64,000 nucleotides of DNA from Fidelibacterota bacterium (GTDB lineage Bacteria; Fidelibacterota; UBA8477; JABMPR01), in the NCBI GenBank assembly GCA_021734325.1, contig JAIPJF010000014.1, forward strand, positions 20,069-84,068. The letters are read 5' to 3'. This document shows positions 1 to 8,295 of the stretch, piece by piece. The position numbers and the translations under genes are program-made. Under the pieces are notes generated by a model that saw nothing but the letters and a program-made list of their open reading frames with translations, had not been told where the DNA came from and ran no database searches. The stretch's first letter is position 1; each line of letters starts with the position of its first letter.

Positions 1-1
1 T

Positions 2-481
2 GATGGATTTGTATCGTGCACTCCGGCTGGTATTCTGGAGATCATGAAGTACTATCAGATTCCCACTGAAGGAAAACATGTGGTCATTGTTGGAAGATCC
101 AATATTGTTGGCAAGCCCATGGCGAATCTCCTGATCCAGAAGCGGGAATTGGGAAATGCTACAGTTACGCTCGTTCATACGAGAACACCGGATATGAGTA
201 TTCATACGAAGCAGGCAGATATTCTGATTGCTGCAGCAGGGGTTCCAGAGTTTATCACGGCTGACATGGTGAAGGAGGGGGCGGTTGTGATCGATGTTGG
301 CATTAACAGGGTTGATGATCCCAGCTCGGAAAAAGGTTACAAGTTGGTTGGTGATGTAGATTTTGAATCGGTCGCTCCAAAAAGTTCAGCCATTACTCCT
401 GTTCCCGGTGGTGTTGGTCTGATGACAGTTGCCATGTTGCTCTCTAATACCGTTAAATCGGCGGAGAACAGCATAAAATAG
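2..481 (+). CDS. folD: FolD, methylenetetrahydrofolate dehydrogenase/cyclohydrolase (5' partial)
   Basis: The frame is open to the left window edge, so the N-terminal catalytic half is missing. The visible part begins in the conserved CTPAG segment and continues into the NADP-binding Rossmann domain with [15 protein letters not shown]. Further on are the ILIAAAG and [11 protein letters not shown] strands and the family C-terminal PVPGGVG motif near residue 140 of the visible part. FolD interconverts 5,10-methylene-THF and 10-formyl-THF in the cytoplasm in two steps. An internal ATG at 44 is not the start, because CTPAG homology lies upstream of it. Family assignment is very secure. Confidence 0.96.
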   Translation, partial: DGFVSCTPAGILEIMKYYQIPTEGKHVVIVGRSNIVGKPMANLLIQKRELGNATVTLVHTRTPDMSIHTKQADILIAAAGVPEFITADMVKEGAVVIDVGINRVDDPSSEKGYKLVGDVDFESVAPKSSAITPVPGGVGLMTVAMLLSNTVKSAENSIK

Positions 482-528
482 ATTTGCATGGGGTAGGGTT
501 GAATCTAGCTTATCCCGCTTTTAAATGC

Positions 529-821
<293 letters not shown>

Positions 822-826
822 CGACC

Positions 827-850
827 AAAAGCCCCAACTGGGGCTTTTGC
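827..850 (+). terminator. Rho-independent terminator after tRNA-Arg
   Basis: A perfect AAAAGCCCC / GGGGCTTTT stem with an AACT loop, six bases after the tRNA 3' end. Its 3' arm supplies the T-run. Confidence 0.85.
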
Positions 851-964
851 TTTAGCAGAAATTCACCAAAGAGAATTTCTGCCCGCCTTAATCAAAAGTT
901 TTCATACTGTATTATAGATCGGAATACATTCAAACCCTGTACCTGCGATAGGCCGGGTAAGTAG

Positions 965-1065
965 TGGTCGAACCAAGCCCTTCGATGAACTCAGAATAAA
1001 CTCCACCGAGCAAGACGAGCGAACCACGTAGTGTGGAGGCTCAGCCACTCCTGCTTGGGCTTTTA
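965..1065. repeat. Degenerate interspersed repeat between tRNA-Arg and the redox operon
   Basis: The 286-bp gap between the tRNA and the next gene has no credible gene. It contains AAGCCC at 975-980 pairing with GGGCTT at 1058-1063 around a stretch with CCTTCGATGAACTCAG, which resembles interspersed CTTCGA...CTCAG repeats of many bacteria. The resemblance is from memory and low confidence. The GGGCTTTT end could act as a weak terminator. Confidence 0.3.
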
Positions 1066-1107
1066 CTCTAGCAATTAAAAAGAGAATAAGACCCCCGGAG
1101 GAAAGGT

Positions 1108-1626
1108 TTAGCTGCTTCTCAATTTATCCAACCCAAATAAAATGAATGGCAGCAGGATCAGTGGAATAAGTTGATAACCAAGCGGTGTTGTTATCAGCAT
1201 ACCACCTAAAAACCCGGCCGTGATAAATCCATACTTTAAGAGATAGTAGAAAACCTTCGCACTCAATATTGATGCGACTCCGGCAAGAATGACAGAATCT
1301 TTCTTGCCCATAATCCAGTGAAACACGATCACGTTGAGACTCAACTCAGCGGAGATCAGGATGTTCTTTGGAAAGACCGGGTGCCCGGAGAAAAATGTGG
1401 ACAAAAATGGGATGGTGGCTGCCAGGACCAATGAATTCGTCCGGTCTGTGGTCAGGAGAGTAAGAAAGAGCAATAGTCGCATGGGATCAATGAGGTAAAG
1501 CGGAACCGGCAAAACGTGTGTAAGTCCAGGAAGCAAATAAATTGCCAGGATTATTCCCAGATCAATGAGGGATGTGGTTCGAATCTGGTTTGCCCAGACT
1601 GCAGCTTTTGTTGTACTCATGGTCAA
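1108..1626 (-). CDS. Multi-pass inner-membrane protein, ECF S-component-like
   Basis: The 172-residue protein is almost entirely hydrophobic, with about five or six predicted membrane segments (IDLGIILAIYLLPGL, MRLLLFLTLL, SVILAGVASILSAKVFY, GYQLIPLILLPFILFG) and a short basic C-terminus. The size and the charged Asn/Glu helix (ISAELSLNVIVFHWI) recall small substrate-binding subunits of energy-coupling-factor transporters, but I cannot name a family. It is the last gene of a leftward three-gene operon, 11 bp after the polyferredoxin gene, which suggests a membrane anchor or partner of a redox complex. A transport role is inference. Confidence 0.6.
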   Translation of the reverse strand: MTMSTTKAAVWANQIRTTSLIDLGIILAIYLLPGLTHVLPVPLYLIDPMRLLLFLTLLTTDRTNSLVLAATIPFLSTFFSGHPVFPKNILISAELSLNVIVFHWIMGKKDSVILAGVASILSAKVFYYLLKYGFITAGFLGGMLITTPLGYQLIPLILLPFILFGLDKLRSS

Positions 1627-1637
1627 TTTCCTTAATT

Positions 1638-3200
1638 TTAGCTGTAGAAAGTCATTTCACTTGTTTTATCAGTTGCTTTTGTAACAAAAATGCCCGCTTT
1701 CCCGACAATGGGACATTTAAACTCACAGATCCCGCAACCTATGCAAAGCTCTGGGACAACATAGGGCATCTTCAGCACACGAGATTCGCCGCTTGGGAGT
1801 TCGGCTGTCTTCAATTTAAACTTGATGGCTTTGTCAGGTGTCGGGCAGTGCTCTTCACAAACAATGCAATCTTCATCCCTCGCATAGGGAATGCATAAAT
1901 CCTCTCTGAAGTATGCCTCACCCATCACAAACTTCTGCTTTTCACTCAGAGAGATAGGTTCTATGGCATCTGTGGGGCAGACCTCGGCGCATAGATTGCA
2001 GTTGTATTCGCAGTATCCTGTGCGCATTTGTGCGGCTGGTAACCACAGCTGTGTCAGTGAGCTGTGGATGCCGTCAGGCTGTAAACAGCCGCCATTTGAC
2101 TCACAGATTCGTACGCATTCTAGACAGCGGATGCATTTATCCTGAAATTCTGCTTCTGCCAGAGCACCTGGAGGACGGATCATCAGACGTTCATGATTTC
2201 GGTTAGGTAAGGTGATACTGAGTAATCCTAAGCCAGCAACACCAGATACCATACTTGTGAGCACTTGACGTCGGCTCATGTCCAGTTCAGTATGGTATGG
2301 CTTCCAGCGCCAGCGATAGGTGATAGCTTTTGTCTTTGGTGGGCAAGCAGCGCCACAATTGAAACACTCGATGCATTCGACTTTATTTGTTTTTGAGACA
2401 TCATCTTTGGGAATTGCATCCATTTTGCATTCACTGATACACATGTTACACGCCGGACACTCTTCTCCAACCAGCCTTTCATAAAAACGGGATTGGGACA
2501 GGAAACCAAGTAAAGCTCCCGCCGGGCATACATATCTGCACCAAAATCTTCTCGATAGTTTCTCACCTGCCAGGATAGCCCCGCTAAAAAGAGCAATGAG
2601 CAATACCTGCTGGTAATGCGCCTGCGCCTCCGGCATCACATTGTCCTTGAACAAATCAAATAGATAATATGCCGGCGTCTCCAGAATTGATATCTCGGCC
2701 AGAACGAGAAGCGATTTTTCAGTAAAGAGGGTGGCCATGGGATACAGGATCACCGTGAGCATTCGATTAAAAATAGATAAAGGATCGAGATAACCCCAGA
2801 GATTGAGAGAGAAGAGAGCAAGAATCATTAAGGCCAGTAAATTAGCAAACTTTAGATATCGTAATTTATCCCAACGCTGTGCAACCCTATTCCTGGGAGT
2901 TTTGATCAAGTGGTCCGTGGCATCCAGGCAGGTCCCCAGAGGGCATACCCATGAACAAAAGAATCGACCCAGGAAGGGTGTAAGCAGCAAAATGATCAAT
3001 CCCGGAATGATCAGCGGGGGAAACGAAAGGGTCTCAATAAAGGTGAAAACCGGAATTAAGGGACTGAGGCGCAGGCCAAAATCAGATCCCATGGTGATTT
3101 CATAGGGATACCGAGCATTAAGGAACAGGATGATGAACAGGAGGAAGAAGCCCATTTGAACGAGCTTCCGTAAGTTCTGCATAGTCACGGCTAACTTCAT
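1638..3200 (-). CDS. NapH/NapG-like membrane polyferredoxin fusion
   Basis: Residues 1-235 are a polytopic NapH/CcoG-like domain with two cytoplasmic-face cysteine pairs, FFCSWVCP (82/86) and FWCRYVCP (221/225). Residues 245-290 form a two-cluster ferredoxin with CPACNMCISEC and CIECFNCGAACP. A second membrane-like segment follows at 309-330, preceded by SRRQVL, a near-consensus twin-arginine motif. From 350 to 505 come four further cysteine groups, including CIRCLECVRIC, CNLCAEVC, CIVCEEHC and CIGCGICEFKC. The order is NapH followed by NapG in one chain. It probably passes electrons between the quinone pool and a partner on the outer face. The partner is unknown: no nap reductase is present, so this is not assigned to nitrate respiration. 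Confidence 0.85.
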   Translation of the reverse strand: MKLAVTMQNLRKLVQMGFFLLFIILFLNARYPYEITMGSDFGLRLSPLIPVFTFIETLSFPPLIIPGLIILLLTPFLGRFFCSWVCPLGTCLDATDHLIKTPRNRVAQRWDKLRYLKFANLLALMILALFSLNLWGYLDPLSIFNRMLTVILYPMATLFTEKSLLVLAEISILETPAYYLFDLFKDNVMPEAQAHYQQVLLIALFSGAILAGEKLSRRFWCRYVCPAGALLGFLSQSRFYERLVGEECPACNMCISECKMDAIPKDDVSKTNKVECIECFNCGAACPPKTKAITYRWRWKPYHTELDMSRRQVLTSMVSGVAGLGLLSITLPNRNHERLMIRPPGALAEAEFQDKCIRCLECVRICESNGGCLQPDGIHSSLTQLWLPAAQMRTGYCEYNCNLCAEVCPTDAIEPISLSEKQKFVMGEAYFREDLCIPYARDEDCIVCEEHCPTPDKAIKFKLKTAELPSGESRVLKMPYVVPELCIGCGICEFKCPIVGKAGIFVTKATDKTSEMTFYS

Positions 3201-3210
3201 CCCTGTTTTC

Positions 3211-4110
3211 TTAGGCCAGGTCGATGCGTGCCACGCTCAGATTTTGAGTATCATAGATTGCCAAACCACGTTCAACAGCCACCTTGATCTGTTCTGTGTC
3301 TGAAAGAGAATGGCCAAATAGCTCAAGACCAAGAACATCAGCACTCACCGTACAGGGGCTGGCAATGAGTGCTCTCGTCAGGCGTACATCATCAGGATTG
3401 CCACCAGATGGCCCATTTGCCACGAGCATGCGATAGGCATCGATCACAGTAAGGGTGGGCATGATATGTTGAGTGATATCAGCCATCTTTTCAGCAAAGT
3501 TCACATGGAGAGTACCGCGCCTGCCACCCATGACGCCCATAAGGTTCTTTAAACCCAGGGTCACCTTTGCACTTCCGTGGTGTTTGGCAATCGGAATGTT
3601 GATCACCTTGTCAGCTTCGAGATAGTCCTTATAAATTGGCCATGATTTCAGGGCTTTTCCATTTAAAGGCATTTCCACATAGCGATTATTTCTGACCTGA
3701 ACAACCTCTGCACCTTTGGCTGCGGCAGCATCTGCAATTCCTGAATTTCTATAGCAGCGCTGTGGTTCGTTACAGGTGCGGTCAAGAACTTTGACCTCTG
3801 AGGCGCCTGCGGCAAAACAAAGACTGGTCAAGGTGGCAACTACCTCTGGATTTGTGTTGGCTGCCAATTCAGGGCTGCGGTCCCAGCCTATGTTTGGTTT
3901 GAGTAATACCTTATCACCCTTTTTTATGAATCGCTCCATTCCACCCAGCGCCTGAATGGCACTCTGTACCAAGGCCTCAGGTTCACCATTTTTAACGAAT
4001 GCAGCATGGGGGAGGCTGGTCTCCTGGGCAAATAACTGCCATCTGGAGAGGGGAATGGACATGGCCACAGTTCCAAGTGCAGATTTTTTTAAGAATTCAC
4101 GACGCTTCAT
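3211..4110 (-). CDS. DUF362 domain protein with Tat signal
   Basis: The N-terminus MKRREFLKKSALG followed by a hydrophobic stretch ending near LFAQ is a textbook twin-arginine export signal. The rest matches DUF362: KVLLKPNIGWDR near residue 70, INIPIAKHHGSAKVTLGLKNLMG near 172-195 and a late DVLGLELFG segment. DUF362 proteins often neighbour or fuse to ferredoxins; their activity is not established. It starts the leftward operon, with the polyferredoxin 10 bp downstream. An AGGAGAG ribosome site precedes the ATG. Export by Tat implies folding, perhaps with a cofactor, before transport. Confidence 0.85.
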   Translation of the reverse strand: MKRREFLKKSALGTVAMSIPLSRWQLFAQETSLPHAAFVKNGEPEALVQSAIQALGGMERFIKKGDKVLLKPNIGWDRSPELAANTNPEVVATLTSLCFAAGASEVKVLDRTCNEPQRCYRNSGIADAAAAKGAEVVQVRNNRYVEMPLNGKALKSWPIYKDYLEADKVINIPIAKHHGSAKVTLGLKNLMGVMGGRRGTLHVNFAEKMADITQHIMPTLTVIDAYRMLVANGPSGGNPDDVRLTRALIASPCTVSADVLGLELFGHSLSDTEQIKVAVERGLAIYDTQNLSVARIDLA

Positions 4111-4630
4111 GGCATACTCTCCTGATTATATTCGTTAACGCTAGATTTATAAAATCTAATCATTCCTCGGGATTTGCCAAGTTGAACTTTGAGTGCTAAT
4201 TATGGTGCCATTATGGGTAGCCCTCATTGCCTACAAACACTTTGCCCTTATGCAGACTCACAAAAAAAGAACCATCGACCTGCAAGGAGACATCCTGATT
4301 TCTTTGACTCAACATTCATAGCACATATCCAATAAGGCACAATTAGCACAACGGGGTTGCGCATATTGCGCAACAATCTTGTAGAAATGATGAATAAATT
4401 CGTACCATTAAACCCATTCCTAAGAATTATGGACCCTGCGTTTACATCTATAGAAAAATACAAGTATCAACAAATATATAAGCATGGTATCACCTGTAAT
4501 CAGATTAGTATTATTTTATAAGAGCAATATAAATAGATAGATAAATTTTATATTTCTTCATACAAATAGGATATGTCTATGAACTCGGAGAAAGATAGGA
4601 GATGGCAGTATAGTCTAACGAATAAAACTG

Positions 4631-4659
4631 TTGACAACATTAATATCAAAAATTATTAT
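4631..4659 (+). promoter_or_regulatory. Candidate sigma-70-type promoter of the lacI-family gene
   Basis: TTGACA at 4631-4636 and TATTAT at 4654-4659 are separated by exactly 17 bp in AT-rich DNA, 80 bp upstream of the gene start. The match is close to the housekeeping consensus; whether this lineage uses that consensus is not known from the window. Confidence 0.5.
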
Positions 4660-4701
4660 ATGCACAAACGATTGAGCAGACATTAATTACGATTTGAGAT
4701 A

Positions 4702-4719
4702 TGGATTATTCATAATCCA
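4702..4719. promoter_or_regulatory. Candidate operator palindrome upstream of lacI-family gene
   Basis: TGGATTATTCATAATCCA has two perfect 8-bp arms around a 2-bp centre. It lies between the candidate promoter and the TTG start, where an autorepressing regulator would bind. It lacks the central CG typical of many LacI-family operators, so the link is tentative. Confidence 0.4.
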
Positions 4720-4741
4720 CAAAATGTATTAGGAGACATCG

Positions 4742-5770
4742 TTGAACGAGAACAGACAAATAACCTTAGATGATATTGCGCATCATGTCGGTGTTTCCCG
4801 TACAACGGTTTCACGAGTACTCACAGGTCAGGCAGCAAGATATCGGATCAGTAGCCAAACCAGTGAAAATGTCTCACAGGCGGCATTGGAACTGGGTTAT
4901 ATGCCAGATCAGCTTGCAAGGGCATTGCGTACCAGACGTACAAACACCATTGGTCTTATCATCCCGGATATATCGAATCCTTTCTTCTCCACTGTCGCTC
5001 GAAACATTGAGATACAGGCTCGTAAGATCGGTACATCGATCATTTTATCCGATAGTCAAGAGGATACTCAGCTCGAAATTGAATCGACGAGACTTCTCCA
5101 AAGCCGAAAAGTCGATGGTCTGATAATCTGTCCCGTAGGCGAGGAATTCGAGCATCTGTTAAACCTAAAAAATAGCGGACTACCTCTGGTGATTATTGAT
5201 CGCTATTTTCCACAACTTGACTGTGCCTACGTGGTTTCAGATAATTATCGTGGGGCTTTGGAAGCGTTATCATATTTTTTTGAGATGAACCATAAATCAG
5301 TGGCTTTTATACAGGGTCGATCAAATACATCTGTAAATGACGATCGAGTCAGGGGGTACCGGGATGCCCATGCGAAATATAATCTGCCAGTTGATGAGTC
5401 CCTTATCGTGGGAGATAGTTTTGGGAAAAGGAATGGCTATATCGGAGCGAAAATTTTGCTGACGAAAAACCCTCGACCTACGGCAATATTTGCAGCCAGT
5501 AACCTTATCTCACTTGGTGCAATGTCAGCGATTCAGGAGGAGGGGCTAAAAATTCCTGATGATATCTCTATTATCTCTTTTGATGATCAGCCCTATTCAG
5601 AATATCTCGCGACACCCATGACAACTGTATCTCAACAAACATCAGAAGCTGGCGAGATAGCTTTCAGATTGTTACAGGCCCAGATCAAACAGGAAGGAAA
5701 ACATTCAACGGAGGGGATCGTCCTGCCGACTGAATTGATATTCCGGAAATCTGTTAAAAAATTGGATTGA
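4742..5770 (+). CDS. LacI-family transcriptional regulator
   Basis: A cytoplasmic DNA-binding protein of 342 residues, the normal family length. The N-terminal helix-turn-helix is at about 7-28 (ITLDDIAHHVGVSRTTVSRV). The hinge helix region is at about 55-68 (QLARALRTRRTNTIGLIIPD), and a periplasmic-binding-protein-like sensor domain with ISNPFF and IISFDDQP follows. The start is TTG with AGGAG six bases upstream. As the first gene before a long sugar-uptake locus, it is the likely regulator of that locus, with a sugar or sugar phosphate as effector. Effector and targets cannot be read from sequence. Confidence 0.93.
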   Translation: MNENRQITLDDIAHHVGVSRTTVSRVLTGQAARYRISSQTSENVSQAALELGYMPDQLARALRTRRTNTIGLIIPDISNPFFSTVARNIEIQARKIGTSIILSDSQEDTQLEIESTRLLQSRKVDGLIICPVGEEFEHLLNLKNSGLPLVIIDRYFPQLDCAYVVSDNYRGALEALSYFFEMNHKSVAFIQGRSNTSVNDDRVRGYRDAHAKYNLPVDESLIVGDSFGKRNGYIGAKILLTKNPRPTAIFAASNLISLGAMSAIQEEGLKIPDDISIISFDDQPYSEYLATPMTTVSQQTSEAGEIAFRLLQAQIKQEGKHSTEGIVLPTELIFRKSVKKLD

Positions 5771-5897
5771 CCAATAGGAACAAGATGAGTAACAAAAATA
5801 ATGAGTTAGGCAAATCCAGCAAGGATAACGAGGTGCTTTGTTCAACTCGAGTTATCTATGGATGACCTTTCTTAAGAACCGTAAGGAGAACAGCGTC

Positions 5898-8096
5898 ATG
5901 AAAAACAGTTACAAGCTATCAACAGTTTTGTTAGCCGCACTACTACTCATGATCATACCCTCTACAATCCTGGCTCAAGATGCAGAGAACATGTCATTAC
6001 TTGGGAACTGGGGTATTGGTGGCGGAGAAATTAGAGCAGTCAGCAATCAGGGTGATCTGGTGTACTATGGAGTAGGCAATGTTTTAAAAATCGTCAGTTT
6101 TGAAGATCCTGCAAACCCGTTTGCAGCCGGATCTGTCATCCTTGATGACATGGTTGAGGATATCGTATGGACAGTGATCGATGGCAAGACATATTGTTTA
6201 GTTTCAGGCTCATCACTAAACATTGTCGATGTTACAAACCCCATCACACCCAGTTTAACTGCAAGCATGTCGTTGGCAGGCTATGGTGAAGGTCTCGCTG
6301 TCAGCGGAACATATGCCTATATAGCGGCTGGAAGTTCAGGAATGCAGGTGATTAATATCAGCAATCCGGCAAGTCCTGATAGTGTTACAACCGTTGCTGG
6401 TTCAGGATCAGGTTATGCGGAAGGTATCAACGTATCAAGTCCCTATGCTTATCTTGGAAATGGTGCGAATGTAACGATCTATGATATCAATACGCCTGAA
6501 ACACCAAGTATCGTCGGTACCTATGAGGGGACAGACTGGGTACAGGATGCGGTGGGACGAGGTAACTACCTATATGTTTGCGAATGGGGAGTTGGAGTTG
6601 ACGTTGTCGATATCTCAAATCCTGCCAGCCCAACATTCGTGACCACATTTTCCAATCCCAAAAATGCCGATATCATGTTTGATGGGGATTTTGGATATAT
6701 TGCATCACGGGATGGGGGTTTGACGGTGATAGATGTATCCAGCCCGGCAGCACCCACTTTGGTGAATACGTTCACTACACAGGGTACATTAAGGAAGGTT
6801 TCCTATGGTGCTATCACGATCAGCAGCACAGTTACAGGTCACATCTTCACAGCAGAGGTATCCGGTCTTGGTGCTGTCGATGTATCGAGTGCTGCCACAG
6901 GGATGGATTATTCGGCAAGAATAGCCGTTACACCCCCTGCCGAAGGTATTGCCTATAGCGCCCTGGTCATGGGAACGAAAGCATATGTTCCATACGGCAG
7001 TGCAGGTATGAGGATCCTCGATGTCACCAATCCTGGTGCCATGACGGAATTGGGTCACTTTACCCTTGGTACCAACTCACGCAAAGTTGTCGTGAAGGAT
7101 AATATTGCCTTCCTGGCTGACAAATCATTTGGTGTCTTTGTCCTTGATGTGACAGATCCTGGCAATATTGATTCTTTAACCTCCTTTGCTGATGCAGCTG
7201 CCCAGGATATTGGTATTAGTGGTGATTATGTATATGCAGCGGTACGTGATCTTGGTATTGCAGTCATCGATGCAAGCACTGCCAATGCTCCGACCCTGGT
7301 GACCCATCTTTCCAGTTTCTGGGGAGAGGGTGTAGCTGTTGATGGGAATGTAATGGCTCAGAGTACCTGGGATAAGATCTACTTTTATGATATCACGAAT
7401 CCTGCTGCTCCTGTTATGGCAGATTCCCTGATCCTGGTCACAGGTACAGGTGAATTTGGTATTTCAGGAGACTATGCCTACATCCATGACTTTGACACAC
7501 TGAGAGTCATCGATATCTCCGACTTGAGCAATGTCGTAGAAGTGGGAAAGGCGTTTACAGGTGGCAGTTGGGATGGAACGGCTTTTGTCGAAGCTGACAT
7601 TGCCTATGTAAATTGTGAATCAAACGGAATCAAGATGTTTGATGTCAGTGATAAAACAGCACCAACTGAAATCGGACACTGGGATGGTGTTGCCACTGCC
7701 AGAAATATCTTTGTTCTGGCTGGCACAGTATATGTCGCCGAAAAAGAAGGCGGTCTGTCCATATACGGCAGTTCATTCGTTGCCGTTGAACCAGCAGGGT
7801 ATCTGCCCAGGAATTTCACTTTAAGTCAGAATTTCCCCAATCCCTTCAATCCCAGCACTGTGATCGAATATGGGATTCCGGAAGCTTTGGGATCCAGCGA
7901 TGTAAGGCTTGAGGTATTCAATGTCCTCGGTCAGTCAGTTCAGACACTTGTCAATCAAAAACAGTTGAGTGGCACCTATCGCGTTCGGTGGGATGGTCAC
8001 AATAATGCTGGAAAACAACAAGTAGGTGGCGTGTATATCTACAGATTGACGGTAGGTCAACAGACGTTAACCAACAAAATGATCCTATTGAAATAA
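5898..8096 (+). CDS. Secreted LVIVD-repeat protein with type IX sorting domain
   Basis: The ATG at 5898 is chosen because AAGGAG lies 11 bases upstream and a clear signal peptide follows (MKNSYKLSTVLLAALLLM, cleavage near ILAQ). The body is a series of about 40-residue LVIVD-type repeats such as VDISNPASPTFVTTF and LDVTNPGAMTELGHF, expected to form a beta-propeller on the surface. The last 85 residues start with NFPNPFNPSTVIEYGIP and end NKMILLK, the Por/type IX-like sorting domain. The repeats suggest binding, not catalysis. It lies just after the regulator and before the TonB receptor, so it may capture substrate at the surface; that is inference. Confidence 0.85.
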   Translation: MKNSYKLSTVLLAALLLMIIPSTILAQDAENMSLLGNWGIGGGEIRAVSNQGDLVYYGVGNVLKIVSFEDPANPFAAGSVILDDMVEDIVWTVIDGKTYCLVSGSSLNIVDVTNPITPSLTASMSLAGYGEGLAVSGTYAYIAAGSSGMQVINISNPASPDSVTTVAGSGSGYAEGINVSSPYAYLGNGANVTIYDINTPETPSIVGTYEGTDWVQDAVGRGNYLYVCEWGVGVDVVDISNPASPTFVTTFSNPKNADIMFDGDFGYIASRDGGLTVIDVSSPAAPTLVNTFTTQGTLRKVSYGAITISSTVTGHIFTAEVSGLGAVDVSSAATGMDYSARIAVTPPAEGIAYSALVMGTKAYVPYGSAGMRILDVTNPGAMTELGHFTLGTNSRKVVVKDNIAFLADKSFGVFVLDVTDPGNIDSLTSFADAAAQDIGISGDYVYAAVRDLGIAVIDASTANAPTLVTHLSSFWGEGVAVDGNVMAQSTWDKIYFYDITNPAAPVMADSLILVTGTGEFGISGDYAYIHDFDTLRVIDISDLSNVVEVGKAFTGGSWDGTAFVEADIAYVNCESNGIKMFDVSDKTAPTEIGHWDGVATARNIFVLAGTVYVAEKEGGLSIYGSSFVAVEPAGYLPRNFTLSQNFPNPFNPSTVIEYGIPEALGSSDVRLEVFNVLGQSVQTLVNQKQLSGTYRVRWDGHNNAGKQQVGGVYIYRLTVGQQTLTNKMILLK

Positions 8097-8127
8097 ACCT
8101 TCCTTAGGATGTGATTACCTGAGAATC

Positions 8128-8158
8128 TGCATGCTGACAAGAAAATTGTCAGCATGCA
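8128..8158 (+). other. Perfect 13-bp stem-loop between LVIVD gene and TonB receptor gene
   Basis: TGCATGCTGACAA and its exact complement flank a GAAAA loop. No T-run follows, so it is not a standard intrinsic terminator. It may protect the upstream mRNA end or be a processing site. Confidence 0.6.
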
Positions 8159-8159
8159 T

Positions 8160-8210
8160 CGCTGGAGGGTTATTAAGATATCAAACCTCCTTTTGAGTAG
8201 CCCTCCAGCG
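8160..8210 (+). other. Second stem-loop (10-bp stem, 31-nt loop)
   Basis: CGCTGGAGGG at 8160-8169 pairs perfectly with CCCTCCAGCG at 8201-8210. It follows the first stem-loop by one base and lies about 85 bp upstream of the TonB receptor start. No T-run is present. Confidence 0.55.
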
Positions 8211-8295
8211 AATTTCAGGTCCACTGACCGGGATTGGCGATTGCATCAATGTTTTGTACAACTGATAACCATGAATTGATCTGGAAGAGCAGAGG

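Larger units (their letters stand above)
4111..4741. other. 630-bp divergent intergenic region
   Basis: The region separates the leftward redox operon from the rightward lacI gene. It is AT-rich, especially 4460-4700. I see no credible gene: the only short frame (4248-4463, minus) lacks family features and a ribosome site. The right end holds a good sigma-70-type promoter and a palindrome, listed separately. No clear promoter for the leftward operon was found. Confidence 0.6.

Noticed and set aside
1638..3200. Assignment to periplasmic nitrate reductase (napGH)
   Set aside because: No napA, napB or napD gene is nearby and the partner is a DUF362 protein, so only the NapG/NapH-like architecture is claimed.
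4248..4463. 71-residue minus-strand frame in the divergent intergenic region
   Set aside because: Composition is AT-driven, there is no ribosome site and no recognisable domain.
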